A DNA stretch of 64,000 nucleotides from Melitaea cinxia. Lineage: Eukaryota; Arthropoda; Insecta; Lepidoptera; Nymphalidae. Location: the NCBI RefSeq assembly GCF_905220565.1, contig NC_059422.1:1190501-1254500 (forward strand). Reading direction: 5' to 3'. This document shows positions 56,385-64,000 of the stretch, in pieces. The notes under the pieces were generated by a model. It did no database searches, was not told where the DNA came from, and saw only the letters and a list, made by a program, of their open reading frames with translations. The translations under genes and the position numbers were made by a program. Each line of letters starts with the position of its first letter. Within the stretch, counting starts at the first letter, position 1.

Positions 56385-56745
56385 GGCGCCGCGTTGGCGC
56401 AACGGTCACAGTCATGGATTGTGCCGGTTGCGCTGGCGGTTGCGGATTCCATCCCCGCACATGATAAACATTTGTATTTTTCATACAGGTGTTTCCCATG
56501 GTCTGGTTGTTTGTGCAGTCCTTGTGGGTCTCCCCACCGTGGCTCGGAGAGCACTTTAAGCCGTCGGTCCCGGTTGTTATCATGTACACCTGATATTAGC
56601 GATCGTTACTCATAGTAAGGAATATATCCGCCAACTCGCATTGGAGCAGCGTGGTGGATTAAAGGTCTGATCCTTCTCCTACACGGGAAAAGAGGCCAAT
56701 CCAGAGCCAGAGTCCAGTAGTGGGATATTACAGGCTGAAGCGTAA
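56385..56745 (+). mobile_element. SINE B, full length
   Basis: Head GCGTTGGCGCAACGGTCACA, box B-like GGTTGCGGATTCCATCCCCG, end GTGGGATATTACAGGCTGAA. Confidence 0.85.
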
Positions 56746-57002
56746 AAACGGTTGGTTTTTGGCTCACGAAAATGTCGACTTTGAGATGAAACGGGTCGTC
56801 CGTAAAACGACTTGTTTTCTTTTTAAATTGAAACTGCGGAAGTTCATCATTCATACAATTCTTATGTATTTTGATTGTTATTAAGAACCGTTTCCGTAAT
56901 ACAATTAGTCTAAGTAATATAACTATTAATCGGTCAAATTTGAAACGACACATATATATGTATGTATATATATATATATGTTACATACATATATATTACA
57001 TA

Positions 57003-57270
57003 TGACTAATCAGTTGGCGCTGTTTATAGTGACCCAGTTTTCTGAACCGGGAGTTGTAGGTTCGATTCACGCCTGAGACTGGGTTCTATTTCAGATCCAG
57101 GCATATATTTGCACTTATACGGTTGGGTGCTGCGAGCACGCAAAGCACCTGATTAGCGATTTTTAGTCACATGAGGGAATATATCCGCCTACCGTAACCC
57201 TCTGTGGAGCAGCCGATGAATTAAGCTTCGATCCTTCTAAATGGTGAATGAGGCCTTTGCCCAGCTGTGG
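57003..57270 (+). mobile_element. SINE C head joined to SINE B tail
   Basis: CAGTTGGCGCTGTTTATAGT and TGTAGGTTCGATTCACGCCT, followed by B-type GGGAATATATCCGCCTACCG and TTTGCCCAGCTGTGGGATA. Confidence 0.6.
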
Positions 57271-57643
57271 GATACATGCACACGATTCACTATATTTCAG
57301 TTGCAGTAGTAGAAAACTCGTTTGCGATCACAATTCGCACTTGAATGGTTTTTTTTAACAAGTAATAACATGTCTTTACTCGTGGGAGGGGAAATCCGTC
57401 TAGTTTATAGGGGTCACTGACTCGTGGAAAAAAAAATCGCTATTGTTTCGTCGATTGGACTGTTTTTTAAAGATATTTCTGGAAATAATGATTAATATTA
57501 ATAAATATTATTGTAAGTTAATTTTGGCTCTCCTTCAAAAGACAATAGTGTTGTATATTAATTTTAAATTGGCGTATACATATGCCAAAATAATGGTCGT
57601 ATAAAAAACGAGTGTGCTTTAGAACTGACACAGTGCACACGAC

Positions 57644-57793
57644 TGAAGTAAAAATTCGTTAGCTTCATCTAACTTATATCTCTCTCTCAATTTTCGTTCG
57701 CCTCGTCCGATCACACTATTCGTATAGCTCTCGTCACCCATTCACCAGCTTACTCCACAAGTCAAGAGTGCGTAGAGGAGTTTTACTTCAAAA
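57644..57793. mobile_element. TGAAGTAAAA MITE (family E)
   Basis: Starts TGAAGTAAAAATTC and ends GTTTTACTTCA, with the shared interior CATCTAACTTATATCTCTCT and CCAGCTTACTC. Other copies at 51105, 58597 and 15395. Confidence 0.7.
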
Positions 57794-58157
57794 AATTATA
57801 TGACTGACCCTGCAAACATTGTTTTGCCATAACACAAAATTTCAAATATTTTTTCTCAATTTGATCGCAGCACCAACTGTCGGGACAAACTGAAATTAAA
57901 ATAGAATAATATTTAATATTTGATGCTGCGATGGTAGCGCAGTCTACCGGATCCAATGTAAAACATTCTAAAATTAACAACTACGAATAAATGGAAAATT
58001 AGTTAAATTTTCCAGTGGACCAAATTGTGAATATAAACCATCCTCGAATCCCCTTGAACTCTCACAAAAAATCTAATCAAAATCGGTCCAGCCGTCTGGA
58101 GGAGGAGTTCAGTGACATACACACGCACACAAGAAATATATATATATATATATAAAG
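57790..58157 (-). mobile_element. Helitron-like element, degraded
   Basis: GACTGACCCTGCAAACATTG at one end and AATCGGTCCAGCCGTCTGGA near the other, then an (AT)n run. Confidence 0.5.
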
Positions 58158-58287
58158 ATTTAAAAATGGTTCATATCTCTATCTCTTTTGTCCTTTAGGG
58201 GCCGTGTTCACCAGTTTCGGATAAAGTTTATCTTGCAAATAAGTTACAAATAGACTTCGACAGCGGGAGGTAGAATAGGCCAGAGTA

Positions 58288-58412
58288 GGACCTGTTTCTA
58301 GGCGACTAAGGGATAACAAGGTTCCACGACCACCTTGGAACTTAAGAAGCCGACCGATGGCGGGATAACCATCCAACTGCTGGCTTTGAAATACACAGGC
58401 CGAAGACGGGAG
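58288..58412 (+). mobile_element. Family D retroposon, 5' part
   Basis: AGGCGACTAAGGGATAACAA, ACCACCTTGGAACTTAAGAA, ACACAGGCCGAAGACGGG. Confidence 0.72.
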
Positions 58413-58596
58413 ACATCTATCAACATTTCAAGTTTTATCAAAATCAGTCTAGCGATTTTCACGTGACAGCATAACAAAAAAGTAAAAATTCTTTAGCTCC
58501 CAGAAATAGAGAAAGAAAATGTGTGCTCGCACCTCTCTCTTGCCCCTACAGTAATATACGAGACGTAATTCTCTCTCTCTTTCTATCTTCATTAAC

Positions 58597-58706
58597 TTAT
58601 ATCTCCTTATCAACTTCCGTTCGGCTCGCCCGATCACGCTTTTCGTAACGCCCTCGTCTCGCATTCACGAGCCTACTCCCCAAGCCAAGAAGTTTTACTT
58701 AAAAAA
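58597..58706. mobile_element. Family E MITE copy, left end degraded
   Basis: ACTTATATCTCCTTATCAAC, CTCGCCCGATCACGCTTTTC, ending AGTTTTACTTAA. Confidence 0.6.
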
Positions 58707-59110
58707 ATAACTTCCTTAAATAATATAAAATAATCAAATATTTTATCGACATCGATTAACATCGATAATTTCGCATCCCTAATATAATTTAAACGCTGCG
58801 TTCGGAGTCGTAGCCCTTTCGTGAGGTCTGTAACCTCGAAGGGTTACTTTTGCTTTATTTAAAACTCGCATACATATGTGCGTATATTATACATTGTCTG
58901 CCTTGATAACCAATTTATATTGATACCGTATTTATATACCGTTATTTGAGAATAAGGGCTCTTTTCAGTTTTTTTTTAATATATTAGAAAAACATTTTTT
59001 TCTGATTTCCATCTGAAATACCAAAAAAAAGAATTAGTTATCCAATTAGTTGCAGTTCGGAAGCTATACGCGTATCTTCATTTCGATGATTCACTTTTAT
59101 ATGCAATATA

Positions 59111-59322
59111 CTAGCTGACCTCGCAAACGTTGTTTTGCCATATATGTTATTAACCCCCCTTAATCCCCCCCTTATAACTTAGGGATATGAAAAATATCCC
59201 TAAGTTATAGGGGGGGGGGGACTCTCAGACCTACCCGATATGCACTCAAAATTTCTAAAAGTCGGTCCAGCCGTTTCGGATGAATATGGTAACTAACATT
59301 GTGACACGAGAATCATTACATA
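59111..59322 (-). mobile_element. Helitron-like element
   Basis: Starts CTAGCTGACCTCGCAAACGT (reverse of the 3' end) and reaches GTGACACGAGAAT. Same family as 17094. Contains an internal palindrome. Confidence 0.68.
59165..59216. repeat. Internal palindrome with C/G runs
   Basis: CTTATAACTTAGGGATAT and ATATCCCTAAGTTATAG are inverted around six bases, flanked by C and G runs. Confidence 0.9.
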
Positions 59323-59502
59323 GTATAAAACAAAGTCGCTTCCCGCTGTCTGTATGCTTAGATCTTTAAAACTACGCAACGGATTTTGATGCGATTTTCT
59401 TTAGTGATTCCAGAGAAAAGTTTATATGTATAATACATGCATAATATAGTAGAGGAACACTGATAGTTTTTGCAATCGTGTGAAGTCGGGGCGGGTTGCT
59501 AG
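59323..59502 (+). mobile_element. Helitron-like element, head to head with its neighbour
   Basis: TCATTACATAGTATAAAACA at the start and GGGGCGGGTTGCTAG at the end; same family as 49245. Confidence 0.62.
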
Positions 59503-59639
59503 TTATATATATATATAAGCTAGATGTAGAGGTAAAATATATTAAATACATTCTGTTAAGGTCGGCAAATAGAAACTTTAAACAACTTGGTGATAGTTAT
59601 CTTAACATCCTTTGTTTCGTAGATGCTATTGTATAATCA

Positions 59640-59896
59640 AACAACAATTGCTTATTGTCATACTTGTGTCTACATATAAATAAATAAATATCATACAACA
59701 TACACACACGGTCGTGTGTTCCTATGGTAAGCAACTTAATGCTTGTGTTACAGGTAACAGCCGACTGTTATTACAATTTTATTTTGATAAACATAATACA
59801 AATATTATATTACACCCAGACTCAGGCGGAAATCGAACCCGCAACCCGCAGAACAGAAAGCAGGGCCACCACAAACTGCGCCAACGGGCTAGTCGA
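59640..59896 (-). mobile_element. SINE C
   Basis: Minus strand: TAGCCCGTTGGCGCAGTTTG, GCGGGTTGCGGGTTCGATTT, GAGTCTGGGTGTAATATAAT. Confidence 0.82.
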
Positions 59897-59944
59897 AATG
59901 TATAGTTAATACCGCGGCTTTACTCGCTTTTGTATCGGATGTTA

Positions 59945-60125
59945 AAAGTAGACTTCACAAAGGGGTTCTCAATTCTACTTTATTTTTTATGTCTGTTACC
60001 TCATAAGTCTCATAAATTTTGATTGGGTGTACCGATTTTGATGATCCTTTTATTATTCGAAAGCTGGTGCTTGTCGTGTGGGCCTATTTATGTTTGATCG
60101 AGATCTATAGTAGTTTTTGGGTTAT
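59945..60125 (+). mobile_element. Family F fragment
   Basis: GGGGTTCTCAATTCTACT and TTTTGATTGGGTGTACCGAT, then ATTCGAAAGCTGGTGCTTGT. Confidence 0.55.
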
Positions 60126-60131
60126 TCTTAA

Positions 60132-60345
60132 CTAGCATCCCGACCCGGCTTCGCATGGGTATTTAACAAAAATTTCAAGATATTTTTTTCCCTAATTTTT
60201 TTGAAAATATAATATAGCCTATGTCACCCGCGAACAGTGTAGCTTCCCAACAGTGAAAGATTTTTTCAAATCGGTTCAGTAGTTTCGGAACCGATTGAAT
60301 ACAAACAAACAATCGAATTTTTCCTTTTTATAATATTAATATAGA
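60132..60345 (-). mobile_element. Helitron-like element
   Basis: Minus strand begins TCTATATTAATATTATAAAA and ends AGCCGGGTCGGGATGCTAG, between A and T. Confidence 0.72.
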
Positions 60346-60397
60346 TAATGTGTATTCAATAGACTAAGTTGATTATGTTTTTATATCATTATTAGTC

Positions 60398-63300
60398 ATG
60401 GGATACTCATCCCAACATACCTGTCCGGTAGTTGTGGTATGGTATACGGGTATGCGACCCCGGCTTCCCTAGCTATTACTGCCCTATCCCTTGCACTCCT
60501 GGGTGGTAATATCCTACATTTCCTATTTTCCCACTCTAACTTACCAATCTTCCTTGTTCACACCACCTATCCTTTCCCTTTCCCTATTCCTACCCTCCCC
60601 GCCAATCCAACGTCTGCCGCGCGGATGGATGCATGGCTAGGGGCAAGCCTAGTCGTAAGCGTGCCATATTGCCCTGGGACCGGGCGACCCAGAATAAGGC
60701 CAGCCTTACCCTGGCATGCGGGGCTCTGCCAGGGTGGACAAACTTTTCCCTAGCTACTCGTGGGAACGCAATGGATAACCGAAAAAATTTTATTCACAAA
60801 AATGGCGGCGGTGTGGTTCGCCACCCATCACGTCTCGTTTCTCGCGGGGGCGAAAAGCGGCCCATGGAGAGCCGCTTTGCTACGTTGAATGTAAGAGGAG
60901 GAATGGATGGTAAGGTAGATGAAGTATGTCAGATGATGGATGAAAGATTCATAGATATTTTGTGCGTGAATGAAACCAAGAGGAAAGGGTGTGACACCAC
61001 GGTACATGGACCCTACACGGCATACTGGTCGGGAGTCCCCCAAACCAGCCGAGCCTGTCAGGGAGTTGGTGTGATCCTTTCCTCTCGAATGGTTGAATGT
61101 GTGATGGAGCATGAATGTGTAAGCCCAAGACTCCTCTGGATTAGGTTGAAAGTCGGACTCACTCGCTTGTTTATCCTTGGGGTCTATGCACCGACGGATC
61201 TGCGCGGAGGTGGGTCATTAAAAGACCAACAAGAGAGAGAGGAATTTTGGGATAGCATGAGAGAGGTCTTGAATAAATGCGGAGAAAATGAACGGATCGT
61301 AATGTTAGGGGACTTTAATGGGTGGGTTGGAGTAAAGCGTGATGGGTATGAAAGAGTTCTGGGTACGTTTGGGGACGAAAGAGTGAATGACAATGGGAGA
61401 AGTCTGCTTGAAGTATGCTTGGAATGGAATCTTTGCGTGGTCAACACAATGTTTGAACACAAAAAGATCCATTTGTATACAAGAGATGAGGGTGAGTCTA
61501 GAAGTATGATTGATTTTGTAATTGTGGATGAAAGACTGAGAAAGAAAGTGCTTGACACTCGGGCATACCGCGGTGTTGGTCTCGACACAGACCACTTCCT
61601 GGTCATAGCCCGAATACGTGGCCTCTTTAAACGATGGCGCCACCGAGGGGCCGAGCCTACGAGTGTTTTAGCCAGAATAAAAGTGGAAAATCTACAAGGA
61701 AAAGAAAAGAAAGATGAGTATGTAGAGAAACTGAAAGAAAGTTTTAAAGGCATAGAAGAGATAGGTGTGATTGAGAATTTGTGGGAGACTTTTAAGAAAG
61801 GGGTCGTGAATAGTGCAATTGAGGTGTGCGGGGTAGCTAAAAGAAGGAAAGGAAGAAAGAACTATAATGTGTGGATGGATAAAGATGTACAAAAGGCTGT
61901 GCAAGAAAAGAAGAAAGCGTGGTTGGATTGGTTAGCAACAAAAGCTAACCAAAAGGTTCAAAAGGCAACGGATGACGAGGTAAAGGAAGCAAGAACGAAG
62001 TATAAAAGATTGAAATCAGTAGCGAAAGAAGTTGTGTCTAGAAAGAAAGAAGAACGAAAGGATGATTTTGATAGGAGGCTCACTGAAGATTTCCAGTCAA
62101 ACATTAAGTTTTTCTGGAAATCCATCAAAACAGCCAGAGGAAAAATTTCTCCCTCGGAGCTGAGCACAATCAGGAGTCAAGATGGGAGCGTTATAAATGG
62201 AGAAGAATGTGTGTTAAAGAGATGGAAAGAGTATTTTGAAAGTGTGTTTGAAAGAGAGGAAATGCAGGTACAACATCCGGCACCTTCCATTGAGAGTAGT
62301 ATAAATGTCGATGAAAGTGAGATAAGCATGGATGAAATAGTGAAAGCGCTGAAAAGTATGAGATTAGGTAAGGCTGCAGGGTATGACAGGATCACCGTCG
62401 AGATGCTGGGGGCTGGACAGGGTATAGTGGCTAGCCAGCTGTACTGCCTTTTCAATTTGTGCTGGCGAAATGGGCAAGTACCGGAAGACTGGTGCAAAGC
62501 CGTAATCGTGCCGTTGTATAAGGGAAAAGGGTCACGGTAGGACTGCATAAATTACCGCGGTATAAGCCTTCTCAGCGTCGTCGGTAAATTGTATGCGAAA
62601 GTGTTGATTGAAAGGGTTGTGAATGAAACAGATGAAAAAGTATGGGATGCACAAGCGGGATTTAGAAAGGGAATGGGATGTACGGATCAGGTCTTTTCCT
62701 TGCGGTGCATAGCCGAAAAGTTTTTAGCAAAAAACAAAAAGGTCTATTGCGCGTTCGTGGATCTGGAAAAGGCCTATGATAGAGTGGTGAGGAATGAATT
62801 GTGGTCAGCATTGTCCGTGTACGGTGTGAGCGGCGCACTCATGCGAGCACTACAATCTCTTTATAGGGATTCTAGTGCCTGTGTGAGGATAAACGGGGCA
62901 TACACTGAATGGTTTAATATCGAAAAAGGTGTTAGACAGGGATGTGTAGCGTCACCGTGGCTGTTTAACTTGTTCATGGACAATTGCTTGACAGAGTTAA
63001 AAGAGAATGAAAGTGGGTTGAGAATGGGTGAGTTACTCGTCAAATGTTTTCTCTATGCTGATGACCAAGTACTACTTGCGTCCTCGGCCGAGGAGTTGCA
63101 GGAGATGGTAACTGCTATGAGTGGAGCTTTTGTTAGAAAGGGAATGAAGATGAATGTAAAGAAGACGAAAGTGATGGTGTTTGAAAGATATGAGGTAGTG
63201 ACAGACTGTAATATCGTGATTGGAGATGAACAAATTGAACAGGTGAATGAGTTTGTGTATCTGGGTTCGAAGTTTACAAGAGATGGAAAGTGTGAGAGTT

Positions 63301-63905
63301 ATATTGAAAGAAGAGTGAATGCAGGAAACATGGTGAACGGAGCTTTGAACTCCTTTATGAGCAGTCGGAAGGTGTCTAAAAAGGCTCGTTTGGCTGTGCA
63401 TGAGGGGATGTTGCTTCCGACACTCATGTACGGAAGTGAAAGTTGGGTATGGCAGAAGAGAAATGAAAGCAGAATAAATGTAGTTGAGATGAGAGCGTTA
63501 AGAAGTATGATAGGAGTTAAACTGAGTGACAGGATGAGAAATAGTGAGATAAAGAAACGGTGTGGTCTGAAAAAAGATGTAGTGACAAAAATTGAGAAAG
63601 GTATGCTGAGATGGTTTGGTCATGTCGAGAGAATGAATGAAGAACGACTGACGAAAAAAGTGTATAAGGCGAGTGTGAGTGGAAGTGTTGGAAGGGGTAG
63701 ACCTAGGCGGACATTTCAAGACCAAATCGGGGACGTCTTGAAAAAAGGACAGGTCAAGAGTACCCTAAACCGACGAGCATGTATGAAGGGAATAATGAAA
63801 GTGGATGAAGCGAAACAAGTATGTAAGGATCGTAGCAAGTGGAAAGAAGTGGTCTCTGCCTACCCCTACGGGAAAGAGGCGTGATTATATGTATGTATGT
63901 ATCAT
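60398..63905 (+). mobile_element. Nearly complete RTE-type LINE
   Basis: A pyrimidine-rich 5' leader (60398-60632), one long frame with endonuclease then RT, a 3' UTR of only a few bases and a short (TATG)n tail at 63888-63903, the usual RTE layout. The only visible disabling change is one TAG inside the frame. The exact 5' end is uncertain. Confidence 0.85.
60633..63884 (+). pseudogene. RTE endonuclease-reverse transcriptase with one in-frame stop
   Basis: 1083 codons in one frame from ATG 60633, interrupted by TAG at 62538-62540. Endonuclease: TLNVRGGMDGKVDE, ILCVNETKRKG, VYAPTDLRGG, VMLGDFNGWVG, GLDTDHFLVIARI. RT: GKAAGYDRITVEML, NYRGISLLSVVGKLYAKVL, QAGFRKGMGCTDQ, CAFVDLEKAYDRVV (Asp), KGVRQGCVASPWLFNLFMD, CFLYADDQVLLA (YADD). 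C-terminal RWFGHVERMNEERL motif. The stop falls between the endonuclease and the main RT motifs, so no full protein is expected. The first ATG is chosen because it opens the long frame; a methionine near residue 75 (MESRFATLNVRG) is closer to the endonuclease. Confidence 0.88.
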
Positions 63906-64000
63906 TACTTGTATCGATGTTAATATAAGTCGGCTTTTTTTCATTATGAACAACTAATTATTTTATTATATTACTTACTGAAATAATGGAGTATAAAATT

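Noticed and set aside
61184..63725. Several minus-strand frames of 60-189 codons
   Set aside because: Shadows of the RTE LINE frame.

Overview
The window looks like a stretch of lepidopteran (moth or butterfly) nuclear genome. It is AT-rich, its genes are split by long introns with GT/AG borders, it carries an MBF2-family secreted-protein gene of the insect type, and most of the remaining DNA is dispersed repeats: tRNA-derived SINEs, poly(A)-tailed retroposons, Helitron-like elements ending in CTAG, RTE and CR1/Jockey-type LINEs, and several kinds of MITE. The species cannot be named from the sequence alone.

Four host genes can be assembled exon by exon. (1) Minus strand, 9902 down to the left edge: the N-terminal four exons of a YEATS2-like subunit of the ATAC histone acetyltransferase complex; the YEATS domain itself must lie left of the window. 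(2) Plus strand, 11726-20507: a four-exon BTBD10/KCTD20 homologue (BTB/POZ protein, 380 residues), head to head with the YEATS2-like gene across about 1.8 kb that contains a fresh 137-bp tandem duplication. (3) Minus strand, 29125-24852: a two-exon, 115-residue MBF2-family protein with a signal peptide; its intron holds a 5'-truncated LINE. (4) Minus strand, 46708-36378: a six-exon, 360-residue coiled-coil protein resembling TEX9; its second intron holds an almost intact LINE on the opposite strand. Every exon junction above keeps the reading frame.

The remainder, region by region: 159-9723 (YEATS2 introns) is SINEs, a damaged LINE and a 1.95-kb near-perfect palindrome built from two inverted copies of a deleted Tc1/mariner (DD41D-type) transposon; 12087-20176 (BTBD10 introns) is SINEs, Helitrons and a clean TIR element nested in a retroposon; 20508-24851 is 3' UTR and old repeats; 29126-36377 is a dense pile of nested elements with a 130-bp tandem array; 36588-46603 (TEX9 introns) has hAT-type and Mutator-type MITEs with target-site duplications and a 52-bp-arm hairpin; 46709-60397 has no recognisable coding exon but one candidate non-coding first exon near 47.6 kb; 60398-63905 is a nearly complete RTE-type LINE with one in-frame stop.

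Nothing here is an obviously new multi-gene system. The most unusual objects are the giant mariner palindrome inside a transcribed intron, the tandem duplication in the divergent YEATS2/BTBD10 promoter interval, and the small nested elements whose empty target sites can be reconstructed exactly.
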